DNA from: Clostridium grantii DSM 8605
GTDB lineage: Bacteria; Bacillota; Clostridia; Clostridiales; Clostridiaceae
Length of the DNA stretch: 64,000 nt
Reading direction: 5' to 3'
NCBI RefSeq assembly: GCF_900129965.1
Contig: NZ_FQXM01000003.1
Location: forward strand, 1 to 64,000
Shown here piece after piece: positions 17,777-27,036 of this stretch (positions are counted from its first letter, which is position 1; every line of letters starts with the position of its first letter). The notes beneath the pieces were generated by a model. That model had not been told where the DNA came from and did no database searches. It saw only the letters and a list, made by a program, of their open reading frames with translations. Both the position numbers and the translations under genes were made by a program.

Positions 17777-18479
17777 TAAAATATTTACTTTCATTAGAAA
17801 ACCTATCCCAGTTTCTAACTGATTTTATTATATCTATTTTTTCTTTTCTCTGTTTTTGTAAATTATAAAAGGACACATAGTTTTTTAATAATTTCCCATG
17901 TAAATCTAATATTTCTTTATTCTTCACAACTAGAAATTGTGGGTTATACATAAATTTATTATGTAAAACACCAGAATAAAAAATATCTTTTTCATAAATA
18001 AATTTAGGTAATATATATATATTAAATTTATCACTTTTCAATTTTGTTTTATTATAAATCAATTGATTTCCGTAAAAATCATAATATTCATTTATAGGAC
18101 GTTCTTCTGCATCCGTCATTTTTCTTAAAAATTCAGATTTTTCACATGGTTTACCTTTAGCCAATTTATCAAAATAATCTATACTTATAAAATCAATTGA
18201 TATTTTCACTTCACCAATTTTAAATTTAGTAGCAAATAAATCAATTTCATTATTTTTCAAAGATTCCACTGATAAATGATATAATTTTTCACCAATATAC
18301 GGAAAAGATTCTATTTTAAACACATCATCATATATAATTACACAGTCCAAATCATCACAATCTTCCGTTGATTCTCCGTTTTTATATCCAACTGACCCAA
18401 CTACTACAAAATTCAAAACATTCTTATTACAAAACTCTTTTAATTTATTTAGTGCATTCATTAATTCATTATATTTCAT
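17751..18479 (-). CDS. Nucleotidyltransferase-fold protein
   Basis: A 242-residue protein whose start has the polymerase-beta-type nucleotidyltransferase core: VVVGSVGYKNGES then DDLDCVIIYDD (two metal-binding acids), with IDFISID supplying the third acidic strand. The rest is not recognisable. It is the first gene of the biosynthetic cluster (ATG after AAGAAGGAG), 91 bp before the fusion gene, so it may nucleotidylate the small molecule made by the cluster or a sugar-like carrier. Enzymes of this fold also include antibiotic-modifying transferases and toxins; the family is not certain. Confidence 0.65.
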   Translation of the reverse strand: MKYNELMNALNKLKEFCNKNVLNFVVVGSVGYKNGESTEDCDDLDCVIIYDDVFKIESFPYIGEKLYHLSVESLKNNEIDLFATKFKIGEVKISIDFISIDYFDKLAKGKPCEKSEFLRKMTDAEERPINEYYDFYGNQLIYNKTKLKSDKFNIYILPKFIYEKDIFYSGVLHNKFMYNPQFLVVKNKEILDLHGKLLKNYVSFYNLQKQRKEKIDIIKSVRNWDRFSNESKYFINNLFQLE

Positions 18480-18513
18480 AGTAATGTTTACTCCTTCTTA
18501 GGTATAATTTCCA

Positions 18514-18681
18514 TTAAATTCCGACGTTTTTAAAAGAAAATGTAGTCTCAATTAATACAATTCCTACTTTTGCCTCTCTCCTATTATACGAAACAAGCAT
18601 CCCATAATAATTATTTTGTTCTACAATATATTGATTTTTACCTTGAAAAACATTTATTACTAATTCTTTTAAATACTCCAC
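18514..18681 (-). CDS. Possible small protein or gene remnant
   Basis: A 55-codon frame from a GTG: EYLKELVINVFQGKNQYIV and EQNNYYGMLVSYNRRE. The composition looks protein-like but there is no clear ribosome binding site. It may be the 3' end of a lost gene. Family unknown. Confidence 0.3.
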   Translation of the reverse strand: MEYLKELVINVFQGKNQYIVEQNNYYGMLVSYNRREAKVGIVLIETTFSFKNVGI

Positions 18682-18732
18682 TGTAATTCTCAATATTTCT
18701 TTTCGATAGAAGATAAACTATCAAAAATAACT

Positions 18733-18801
18733 TTAATTCGTCTAATTATAACATCTTTAGTCTATATAAGTAATATAATCCAATTATATATTTTGTCTTT
18801 T
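18733..18801. repeat. Dispersed intergenic repeat, copy 3
   Basis: Contains CGTCTAATTATAACATC and CCAATTATATATTTT, matching 26251-26322 closely by eye. Confidence 0.5.
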
Positions 18802-19151
18802 ATTGCTAAAATATGTTTTTAATTGTGATAGAAACATATTCCATTTTCTTATAAACTATATTAATTTTAACTTTGCCTCTAGTTGCACCTATCTTTTGAA
18901 ATTCTTATGTTTTAAACTTGCACTTCATACTACTTAAATACTAATACTTTAGTTCTCACAAATTGATACACTGTGACAATATGGGCCTTAACTTTTAGTG
19001 ATTTTTGTGAGTAATCTCTAGTGACAGACTTACTTTTATTTAATTGCCCCTTGCTTGATTAAGAAACTCTTATTTATTAGATAGCACTCCTATTTCAATT
19101 ATTGAGCGATACTTCTCGAAATAATAACTAGATTTAATTATTTTAAAAATA
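18802..19151. other. Gene-free AT-rich stretch
   Basis: Downstream of the TerY-P-like operon. I see no gene, strong terminator or clear repeat in it. Confidence 0.4.
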
Positions 19152-19664
19152 TTATTCAATATCTCTAACTTGTATTAAGTTAGCACCTTTTTCTCCAGTT
19201 AAATACACATTTACCACATAAGACAAATCACTCATATTTATCAAACTACCTGGTTTATTTAAATCAAATCTAATAAATGACTTAACTGAACCATTTCCCT
19301 TACTGATGCTACAATCTATAGATTTTATATATTTAGATAACCTTAATGCTCTACTTGATCCTGCTTGAAGAATATCAAATCCATCAACTTCTCTTAGCCT
19401 AATAATTGCCAAAAGCATCTCTGAATAATCCTTGAATAAGGAACTAGCTGGATTATCTATACTCGCCATATATTTAAATTTATGTTCAATGGCTTTAAGA
19501 ATATCCTCTACAAGCTTTGGTTTATTCTTATACACATCAAATATTAATGATTTGTCTGCCCACAAACTTTTACCTGAAGATCTTATAATATCATTGCTAT
19601 ACGTTTTAAATGATTGTTCAAATGCATCTAATATCTCTATATCTTTTCCATTTAAGAATATCAT
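19152..19664 (-). CDS. Unknown protein, last gene of the TerY-P-like operon
   Basis: A 170-residue soluble, mainly helical protein beginning MIFLNGKDIEILDAFEQSFK, followed by a helical middle and a beta-rich end (FIRFDLNKPGS, YVVNVYLTGEKGA). No motif is recognised. It starts 42 bp after the previous gene and shares the operon promoter at 26088. Its position suggests a role as substrate or adaptor of the kinase/phosphatase pair. Confidence 0.6.
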   Translation of the reverse strand: MIFLNGKDIEILDAFEQSFKTYSNDIIRSSGKSLWADKSLIFDVYKNKPKLVEDILKAIEHKFKYMASIDNPASSLFKDYSEMLLAIIRLREVDGFDILQAGSSRALRLSKYIKSIDCSISKGNGSVKSFIRFDLNKPGSLINMSDLSYVVNVYLTGEKGANLIQVRDIE

Positions 19665-19705
19665 TTTACCAAGTGCACTTGCTTTATAATCTTCATTTTT
19701 TGAAA

Positions 19706-19999
19706 TTATATATTAATATTTATCGAGGACATCAATCTTACGAAAAGTCCATACAACGTATCATCGTTATAAAGTCCTAATGGCCTTTGGAAGGGATGTT
19801 TACTACCATCACACGTATCAATTAAAGAACTTTTGGAAATTTCACCCTCCCTAAACGATATATTTATATATCCATATTGACTATAAAACGACCACTTAAA
19901 TTTATATAAATCACCATCATTCTCTTCAAACTCAAAAGAAAAACAAGTCATGTTTTTTAATATCTTTTCACCTGTTTTATAAGACCCTGAAAGCCACAT
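19706..19999 (-). CDS. Unknown small protein in the TerY-P-like operon
   Basis: About 97 residues if it starts at MWLSGSYKTG (19999), which follows GGTGGAGG; the longer frame overlaps the phosphatase gene and lacks a binding site. Short beta-strand-like runs (CFSFEFEENDGDLYKFKWSF, YGYINISF) suggest a small beta fold. The start lies 5 bp downstream of the phosphatase stop. Function unknown. Confidence 0.6.
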   Translation of the reverse strand: MWLSGSYKTGEKILKNMTCFSFEFEENDGDLYKFKWSFYSQYGYINISFREGEISKSSLIDTCDGSKHPFQRPLGLYNDDTLYGLFVRLMSSININI

Positions 20000-20003
20000 T
20001 TTT

Positions 20004-20996
20004 TTATACCTCCACCTTCTCAAACTTGTGACCAACCCTAGTTATCAACCCCATATTAATCAATCTATCCAGAGACTTTTTTATATGTTTCTTTTTTATA
20101 TACAGCTTCCTAGATACTTGCTCTAAAGTTCTCGATGTATGTAGAAATTCAACTATATTATCAAATTTAGAAATTTGCTTCTTATAGCTAGTAGTTCCAT
20201 ATTTAATTCCTAGCAAGTCACATTTTTCTTTATCACTCAGATATCGATAATCACATAATATACCACACTTCCTTGACATAATAGCAATACTACAGTCATC
20301 TTGAGTATTATTTACGACTACGCTATCAAAGCTAAGTTTAACATTTTCGAACATTTTATTATGTTCAAGTATTGCATTTCTATGCATCATTTTAATTAAA
20401 ACCGGTGCAAGTGTAGCATCTTTTTTATAATAAAAACTCTCTGCTGTTCCATCGGACATTAATACAAATCCATTAATATTATCACAATTGCCCTTAAATA
20501 ACTTCATTGCTGATATTGCATCTTTAGACGTTACAAAAGTGGTAGTATTTGCAAACTCACCATTTTCAGGCTTTGAGGCAATTTTTAATTCACAACCCTT
20601 TAAATATCCAATTACACCATCACCTATATGGCTAATTAAAAATACATCTTCTCTAACAGCCGCCATTAAAAATGTTGATGCTAATTCTTTAAGATCACAT
20701 GCTAGTTCTACACTTTTACTTTTTAAACTATCCAACAAATAATTTAATATTTCTATTTTTACTTGTTTTCCATCTTCGTTACTTATTAATGCATCAAAAT
20801 TATTTGAGATAAATTCACTTGCGGCTTTAATTACTGTCTCTGCTCCATAGTGTGATAGTTTTGCTGACCCCGCACCATCTGCCAGTGCAATTATATTTAC
20901 ATTATTATTGGTAGAATAGAACGTCCTATCTTGACAAGGCATGGAAGTTTTTTCATGACCCCTTCCACACACTTCATAATTAACAGCTTTCCACAT
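20004..20996 (-). CDS. PP2C-family protein phosphatase
   Basis: About 330 residues. The N-terminal 240 residues are a PP2C (PPM) metal-dependent Ser/Thr phosphatase: CQDR with the first metal aspartate, IALADGAGSAKLSHYGAE, ISHIGDGVIGYL, VLMSDGTAESF and TQDDCSIAIM. The last ~80 residues (VEFLHTSRTLEQVSRKLYIK and KSLDRLINMGLI) look like a winged helix. The start at 20996 follows AAAGGAG. In TerY-P systems this phosphatase reverses the kinase. It sits just downstream of the two vWA genes. Confidence 0.85.
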   Translation of the reverse strand: MWKAVNYEVCGRGHEKTSMPCQDRTFYSTNNNVNIIALADGAGSAKLSHYGAETVIKAASEFISNNFDALISNEDGKQVKIEILNYLLDSLKSKSVELACDLKELASTFLMAAVREDVFLISHIGDGVIGYLKGCELKIASKPENGEFANTTTFVTSKDAISAMKLFKGNCDNINGFVLMSDGTAESFYYKKDATLAPVLIKMMHRNAILEHNKMFENVKLSFDSVVVNNTQDDCSIAIMSRKCGILCDYRYLSDKEKCDLLGIKYGTTSYKKQISKFDNIVEFLHTSRTLEQVSRKLYIKKKHIKKSLDRLINMGLITRVGHKFEKVEV

Positions 20997-21054
20997 AATC
21001 ACAACTCCTTTCCAAACAGAGTTATAACAATAATTGTTATAACTCTGTTATTTT

Positions 21055-21819
21055 CTATAATTCTCCCCAACCCTTTATGCCTTCAACATCTAGCTGTACC
21101 TTTTCTCCAGGGGTAGATTGTGATGTCTTAGACACACTCTTACTTAACCATGCAAAGAATTCCGCAAATTTCAATCCTTGTAATTTCAATGGACTTCTAT
21201 TAGGTGAAAATTTCTGTAAGGTCTGCATTCCTGCTTCCTCACCGATTCCAATAGGAAATATAGTTAGCTTTTTACCATTAACCATTTGTGTTGTTCTTTC
21301 AATTGCTCTCTGTAGTTCACTTTCAGAGCCATTTGCTTCGCCATCTGTCATCAGTACCAACCAAGGTTGATAATAGTCAACTCCCTTATCTTTGTATTCT
21401 TCTTTACGTTTTTCCAGTAAATCTAGTGCAAGATTAACCCCTTCTCCCATAGCTGTATTTCCTCTCGCTTGGAGTTCTGGTATCTCACCTTGACGCTCTA
21501 TATTAGCAAAATCTAGGACACAATTAGCAGAGTTATTGAATTCCACAATACATATTTCAGCTGAGTATACTGCAACCTCATCCTCACGAATAGCCTCATA
21601 AAAAAGTTCAATACCTTTTTGCAATTCACTTATTCTACTAGTTCCACCAGTTACTACTGTCCATTCCTTACCGTCTTCAAAAATTGTCTCACCAGTAGGT
21701 GTACATTCACCAGTTACAGCCCCCATCGAGCCGCTAGTATCTAAACACAAGCAAATAGGAACTCTTGGTGTTGGGTTACTTACTAAATCTTCTAATCTTA
21801 ATAATAAATTGTTATCCAT
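21055..21819 (-). CDS. TerY-like von Willebrand A protein 1
   Basis: About 254 residues, one vWA domain with a complete MIDAS: CLDTSGSM, a threonine in the ARGNTAMGEG region, and LMTDGEANGS. It ends in GVEGIKGWGEL-type sequence (VEGIKGWGEL), shared with the next gene. TerY proteins are metal-binding scaffolds for protein phosphorylation complexes. Start after AGAAAGG. It is about 60% similar by eye to the protein at 21840 and has a ~20-residue insertion (TGECTPTGETIFEDGKEW) after the MIDAS, so it is a diverged tandem duplicate. Confidence 0.88.
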   Translation of the reverse strand: MDNNLLLRLEDLVSNPTPRVPICLCLDTSGSMGAVTGECTPTGETIFEDGKEWTVVTGGTSRISELQKGIELFYEAIREDEVAVYSAEICIVEFNNSANCVLDFANIERQGEIPELQARGNTAMGEGVNLALDLLEKRKEEYKDKGVDYYQPWLVLMTDGEANGSESELQRAIERTTQMVNGKKLTIFPIGIGEEAGMQTLQKFSPNRSPLKLQGLKFAEFFAWLSKSVSKTSQSTPGEKVQLDVEGIKGWGEL

Positions 21820-21839
21820 TTTTATCATCCTTTCTATAA

Positions 21840-22529
21840 TTAAAGTTCTCCCCAGCCTTTTATACCTTCTACATCAAGCTGAACCTTTTCTCCTGGAGTC
21901 GATTGAGATGTCTTAGAAACACTTTTGCTTAGCCAATCAAAAAACTCCTTAAATTTTAAACCTTGTAGTCTAAGCGGTTTTCTTGTTGGAGAAAATTGTT
22001 GTAAGATGTTCATATCAGCATCTTTACCAATACCAATAGGAAACACTGTAAGCTTTCTGTCATTAACTAGTTCAACTGTCCTTTGTATAGCAGTTGACAA
22101 TTCACTAGAACTTCCATTAGGAGCACCATCTGTCATTAAAACCAACCAAGGTTGATAATAGTCAACCCCCTTATCCTTATACTCTTGCTTGCGTTTTTCA
22201 AGGCAATCAAGTGCTAAGTTAACAGCTTCCCCCATTGGCGTCATTCCATGAGCCTGTAAAATAGGTGCAACTGGCTGCCTGTCGATATTGGCAAAATCCT
22301 CAATTAATGAAGCTTCCCCTCCAAATGTAACAATGCTAATTTCTGCAGAATATAACGCTGTTTCATCTTCTCGTATAGCTTCATAGAAAAGCCTAACCCC
22401 TTCATTTAACTCATTAATTGGTGTACCATCCATTGAACCACTAGTATCTAAACAAAGACATACTGGTACTCGCGCTGTTGGATTATTAACCAAATCTTCA
22501 AGTCTTACTAATAAATTATTATGTGACAT
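21840..22529 (-). CDS. TerY-like von Willebrand A protein 2
   Basis: 229 residues; vWA domain with MIDAS residues in CLDTSGSM, HGMTPMGEA and LMTDGAPNGS, and the same C terminus VEGIKGWGEL as its neighbour. It lacks the insertion present in the first copy. Start after AAGAAAGGTGG, 12 bp after the kinase stop. Two vWA proteins per operon are usual for TerY-P loci and may form a heteromeric scaffold. Confidence 0.88.
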   Translation of the reverse strand: MSHNNLLVRLEDLVNNPTARVPVCLCLDTSGSMDGTPINELNEGVRLFYEAIREDETALYSAEISIVTFGGEASLIEDFANIDRQPVAPILQAHGMTPMGEAVNLALDCLEKRKQEYKDKGVDYYQPWLVLMTDGAPNGSSSELSTAIQRTVELVNDRKLTVFPIGIGKDADMNILQQFSPTRKPLRLQGLKFKEFFDWLSKSVSKTSQSTPGEKVQLDVEGIKGWGEL

Positions 22530-22544
22530 AATATACCACCTTTC

Positions 22545-25082
22545 TTATATAGAGAACATTTTTTTCAAATAACTAACCATTGAAATATATAATTCTTTAC
22601 ATCTTTGATACTCATTATTTTCAATATGCCTTATACATGAACTTATGTAATTATTCCAAAGTTCATTGTAGATTACATCCTTTACAGATAATTCTTGTAA
22701 TTTATTAACAATCATAGGAGCAATATCATAATACTCTGTAATAAGCTTTTTACCTTCTGGCTGATAGCATAACCATTCATCCCTAAATTGTCGAAGTGTT
22801 GTCAACTCATAGCAATCATCTGATTTATTAAAATATTCACATACTGCAGTGGTAATAAAACAGAGAGATCCACTACTTCGTGATGTTGAATTACTAGAAG
22901 TTGTTCTCGAATATATAGGCGATGAGTACGATGATGTATTGGAATAAGATTGTTTATTTTTCCTACACTGATTGCAACGTTTTGGTAAATTTAATCCCTT
23001 TGAACGATAGAAGTCATATTGTCTATTAGTTATTTCAAACAATCTCCCACAGTCAGAACAACTATATGTTGAATATACTTCATTTCCATATTCAAAACAT
23101 TCTTGACACACATCATGTCTTTTTACATTTTTAATGTATTTCTGGTAGTTGCTGTATATAATTTCTTTTCCACATTTACTACATTTATAAACTTCTCCTG
23201 TGTTTAAGCATTCTTTACATATGCCATTCCTACAAGTTTCTTCTGGAACTTCTCTATGACAAAGTGTACATTTTACATAGGTAACTTTTGGATTCTTCTT
23301 ATGTCTGTTAGGAAATAACTCTTCTGACATTTTATCTTGCTTACCCAATTTACCACTATCCAATAGATCCAGGTAATACTTAAATTTAGATAACCATTCA
23401 TCTACAGATAATCTAGTCTTCTCAGTACTCGTTTCCCCATCTTTTCTAAACGTTTGATAAAATGATTCTTTTAAATCATAAGTTAAATGGCTCCATATAA
23501 ATCTCCAAGGTCCATCTGGTGTTTTTTTATTTGATTGTTCACCAAAAGGATATGAAAAATCCATCTTTACAATATTATCAATTGGACTCTCTCCACCTTG
23601 TTGAGAATAAGGCGGTTTACCAGGAAGCATAATCATAAACAAAAGTGTAACCACTGCAAAATTTTCATTACCTAATGTGCGCAGAAACGAATCAAAGTTC
23701 TTCCGTTGTATTTCTGGAGCTGTATAATTTATTGTTCCAACTGGACAAGGAAATCCCTCAATTTGATAACTATCAGTATCTACAAAATAAACTTCTTTAG
23801 GTGATACAACTAAAATATTGGCTGGATTTATATCTCCCATAATAATATTTCTATCATGTAGATATTTTATCTTTTCAAGAATAGTAACACATAGTTCAAC
23901 AACATCTCTTTTTTTCCAAGTGGGAAAATTTTTCAAAAAAAGAGGCTTTATAAATAAGCTTTTCTGAAGTTCCTTCCCATTAGCCTTTGGCATCAAGTAT
24001 CCAACAAACTGCTTGTCATTATTATGCAAACAAGCTACCGGGTAACATATTCCTTCACATTTAATATCTCTACTTAACATTAATTTAATTTTTTCATATT
24101 TTCTTTTATCTAATTTTTCTTTTTTATAAATTTTTGCAACATACGGTGTATTGGTTGTAAATATACTCCCCTCACCACCAGATGCCACTGCTTCAATAAG
24201 TTTTATTTCTACTTCCTTTTCTCCAGAAAACACATAACCACTTTCTCCCGCATTAGGTATCTTAGACACTGGAAGCTTAACATCGGATATATTGGTTATT
24301 TTTTTGCACAAAGCAAATGTCTCATTTTCAAGAATAGTCTCTTCCTCTTGAATCTTTTTAGTTGAAACTTCTTTACTCTTCCCTACACGTTCCTTACTTT
24401 GATTCTGATTAAAGTCAAAATTACTTAAGTATCCATATTTATTAATACGTTTAACGTACACAGGATTAGCTTTCACAGACTTAATATTGTTGAGGTTGTA
24501 AATATCAGCAGCCAAATCTCCATCTTGTGTTATTAATAGCAATTTGTGTGTCATTCTAAATTTTGTAAATACCACTTGAAAAACATTATCCGCAAAGTTA
24601 TCAGTTTCTTCTCCACGCAATTCTAAAAGACCAGCTGATATTAATCTGTTTAAATTTTCTAATGCACTCTGAGCTTTTTTCTTTAATTCTGGTTTATCAG
24701 TATTTGTACAATGTTTCTTTATTTCTTCCATAGCACGAATAGGAATAATTACTTTATTTGCTGTCTTTTGTATTATTGGTACCACATGAAGCCAAAATTG
24801 ATCTGATGCAAAGTGTAATAAGCTACAAGTGTCGATAAATATTTTATAATTTGAAAAATAGTATTCTAAATTATTCAATGCACGTTCTTCAGCATTATCA
24901 TTTGAAGTTTGAACATTTTCATTCTTAACTCTTTGTATAGCAACATTCAACCTGTTTAAATCCCTATCACTTAATACTGATTTTGCATCAGAAACTTTAA
25001 TGCCTTGTTCGCCCAATAATTTTATGGTTTCTTGCAGCGAAATGGATAATGTTTTTGCAATCCGTTCAACTGTAATTGACAT
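22545..25082 (-). CDS. PIN domain-protein kinase-zinc ribbon fusion
   Basis: About 845 residues. Order: an IF2-N-like start (VERIAKTLSISLQETIKLLG, ~5-55); a PIN-like nuclease domain (~70-220) with IFIDTCSLLHF and LLITQDGDLAADI; a protein kinase domain (~300-590) with GGEGSIF loop, AKIYKKE lysine, MGDINPANIL catalytic loop and FVDTDS metal site; three zinc ribbons (CTLCHRE, CSKCGKE, CSDCGRL pairs, ~600-710); and a C-terminal CFITTAVC domain with LRQFRDEWL and YYDIAP. Kinase with zinc ribbons is the TerY-P kinase type; the fused PIN domain is unusual. ATG at 25082 follows AAGGAG. Confidence 0.85.
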   Translation of the reverse strand: MSITVERIAKTLSISLQETIKLLGEQGIKVSDAKSVLSDRDLNRLNVAIQRVKNENVQTSNDNAEERALNNLEYYFSNYKIFIDTCSLLHFASDQFWLHVVPIIQKTANKVIIPIRAMEEIKKHCTNTDKPELKKKAQSALENLNRLISAGLLELRGEETDNFADNVFQVVFTKFRMTHKLLLITQDGDLAADIYNLNNIKSVKANPVYVKRINKYGYLSNFDFNQNQSKERVGKSKEVSTKKIQEEETILENETFALCKKITNISDVKLPVSKIPNAGESGYVFSGEKEVEIKLIEAVASGGEGSIFTTNTPYVAKIYKKEKLDKRKYEKIKLMLSRDIKCEGICYPVACLHNNDKQFVGYLMPKANGKELQKSLFIKPLFLKNFPTWKKRDVVELCVTILEKIKYLHDRNIIMGDINPANILVVSPKEVYFVDTDSYQIEGFPCPVGTINYTAPEIQRKNFDSFLRTLGNENFAVVTLLFMIMLPGKPPYSQQGGESPIDNIVKMDFSYPFGEQSNKKTPDGPWRFIWSHLTYDLKESFYQTFRKDGETSTEKTRLSVDEWLSKFKYYLDLLDSGKLGKQDKMSEELFPNRHKKNPKVTYVKCTLCHREVPEETCRNGICKECLNTGEVYKCSKCGKEIIYSNYQKYIKNVKRHDVCQECFEYGNEVYSTYSCSDCGRLFEITNRQYDFYRSKGLNLPKRCNQCRKNKQSYSNTSSYSSPIYSRTTSSNSTSRSSGSLCFITTAVCEYFNKSDDCYELTTLRQFRDEWLCYQPEGKKLITEYYDIAPMIVNKLQELSVKDVIYNELWNNYISSCIRHIENNEYQRCKELYISMVSYLKKMFSI

Positions 25083-25099
25083 ATTCCCCACTCCTTACT

Positions 25100-26065
25100 T
25101 TACTCTATTGTATCCCATCCTTTAGCAACTTTCTCCATATCAAATTGGACTGTATTTACATCCATTTTCATATCATATTTTTCTACTAATAGACTTGGTT
25201 TTAAGTTTTCACTGTAGGTTTTTATAGTACTATCATCTGATAAAAAACCTGTCATGATTGGAAACCCTACCATTTCTTGTTTTTCATTCATAGCCTGTAT
25301 ATCTTTTGCTAAGTTTTCATCTTGAGTTAATAAGCACAATCTATAAGATGACTTATACTTTGCAAATACAGAGATGAACGTGCTATATACATTTGAATCC
25401 TCTCTTTCACCTCTTATCTGTACAACTCCTTGCTTTAGGTACTTATTTATTGTTGCTATTGCAGTTTTAGCAATATGTGCCTCTTCTGGCTTAGATGATA
25501 GAATTTGTTGTTGTAGATACTCTACTACTCTTAATGGCACAATTATTGAGTTATTAGCAGCTAATAGTTCTGATAAAATACCATCTAATGCACTATTGGC
25601 ATTTGGCATAACCAGAAAAGTCCAATCAACAAATATCTTATAATTTTGAGCCAACATACTTAAAAATTTTGTATGCTTTTCACCTGAACCTTCAATATTC
25701 TCAATAAAATCATTATGGTCATTAGGAAAACAAAAAAACCATTTTTTTAAAAATGAAGAATTATGTACATTAGAAACAATTTGACCATCAGTATTTCCAA
25801 CACTAACATTTAAAACTGCTTTTATTACTGTAAGAAGCTCTGGTTTTTCAGATATATAATTGTCAATTACTGCACATAATGCTATATATTGTGTGGGAGA
25901 CATCTGACTTTTGCCAAGTTCCAAATTATTTATCGTCTGTCTAGTTATACCTATTAATTCGCCTAATTCTTGTGCACTTAAGCCTAATAATTGCCTAACG
26001 GCTCTTAATGAAATTTGCAAGGCTTGAATCATCTCCTGTCTTGTCTTTAAGAAAAAATCTACCAT
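25100..26065 (-). CDS. HTH-PIN domain protein
   Basis: 321 residues. An XRE helix-turn-helix fills ~10-65 (LGLSAQELGELIGITRQTIN). A PIN-like domain follows at ~140-270 (YKIFVDWTFLVMP, then LCLLTQDENLAKDI), clearly related to the PIN domain of the kinase encoded next; the first acidic residue is kept but the pattern around it differs, so activity is uncertain. First gene of the operon, start after AAAGGTGG, with the promoter 22 bp upstream. It may repress the operon and act as the RNase or its sensor. Confidence 0.8.
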   Translation of the reverse strand: MVDFFLKTRQEMIQALQISLRAVRQLLGLSAQELGELIGITRQTINNLELGKSQMSPTQYIALCAVIDNYISEKPELLTVIKAVLNVSVGNTDGQIVSNVHNSSFLKKWFFCFPNDHNDFIENIEGSGEKHTKFLSMLAQNYKIFVDWTFLVMPNANSALDGILSELLAANNSIIVPLRVVEYLQQQILSSKPEEAHIAKTAIATINKYLKQGVVQIRGEREDSNVYSTFISVFAKYKSSYRLCLLTQDENLAKDIQAMNEKQEMVGFPIMTGFLSDDSTIKTYSENLKPSLLVEKYDMKMDVNTVQFDMEKVAKGWDTIE

Positions 26066-26087
26066 TTAATCACCACCTTTTACCAAT

Positions 26088-26116
26088 ATTGTAGCAATTT
26101 AATATCTATTTGTCAA
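26088..26116 (-). promoter_or_regulatory. Promoter of the TerY-P-like operon
   Basis: Minus strand TTGACA, 17 bp, TACAAT; 22 bp upstream of the HTH-PIN start. Seven genes follow in the same direction with short gaps. Confidence 0.8.
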
Positions 26117-26250
26117 TATATTTTACAAATATATTTAATTTTGTCGTCTTAAAAAATAAAGCACTTACATTCACATTAAACACAACTACCATAAAACCTA
26201 ATTTATTCACAATAACATCTTCTACTTACTATCCATAATAAATAACTTAT

Positions 26251-26322
26251 ATAACGTCTAATTATATCATGTTTAGTATATATATGTCATAAAAACCAAT
26301 TATATATTTTATTTATTATTAA
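26251..26322. repeat. Dispersed intergenic repeat, copy 2
   Basis: ATAACGTCTAATTATATCAT and later AACCAATTATATATTTTATT. Best copy of the family also seen at 305 and 18733. The rest of 26117-26476 holds no gene that I can support. Confidence 0.5.
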
Positions 26323-26476
26323 AACCTTATTTAATAAGTCTTCATAAATAACCAAAATAATAAAAAAATCTAAGCAAAAAAGACAATCCCAATATGCACC
26401 TAATCATACAAAGCTTGTCTAACCTAAACTGAAAATCTATAAAAATACCACTCTTTAATATTTATAAATTCAAATC

Positions 26477-26850
26477 CTAATCCTCAAAGGAAGAAAACAC
26501 ACTACCCTTATCATCCATCAAAACCCCAAAATCGTCCCCACTATTATTCCAAATATTAGCTGCACACCACTTTATATCACCTTCAGATTTACCACTAGCG
26601 ATAGTTATTGAAGCGCCAGCTTTAATGACAAAATCCCCAAAAGTATATCTTTGATCCCCTGTAACTGAAACTAAAGTCCAGCCTTCTAAGTTCACATCCA
26701 CTCCAGAAGTATTTTTAATAGTTACTATTTCCCCTACTTTATCAATATCTGAAATAACAATACCGGTATTAGAAGTAGCGGTTTCCACTGGTAAATTACT
26801 ATTGCTATTATCTGGATAACTACTATCATCATTATCATCAACTACTCTAT
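26477..26850 (-). pseudogene. Lamin-tail domain (LTD) fragment
   Basis: The last 103 codons encode a complete LTD fold (GEIVTIKNTSGVDVNLEGWT, YTFGDFVIKAG, SGKSEGDIKW). The frame stays open upstream through an Asp/Ser-rich linker (VDDNDDSSYPDNSNSN) but then has no start; a hydrophobic run in another frame may be a former signal peptide. LTD domains usually end secreted nucleases or ComEC-like proteins. It is probably the tail of a lost surface or secreted protein. Confidence 0.6.
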
Positions 26851-27036
26851 AACAATCAAAACAGCAGACAAGCTTTCTTCTCCTACCAAACCCAAAAGAA
26901 CAACCAAAACTAATTTTTCACCACTCTAAGCATCTTCTTTTAATCTTTCGATTTTGCTTTTAAATATACTTTTATATCCAACTTAAAGATGATAATGTAT
27001 AATAAAGTATAAAAAATATGAAGGGAGTTACTAAAA

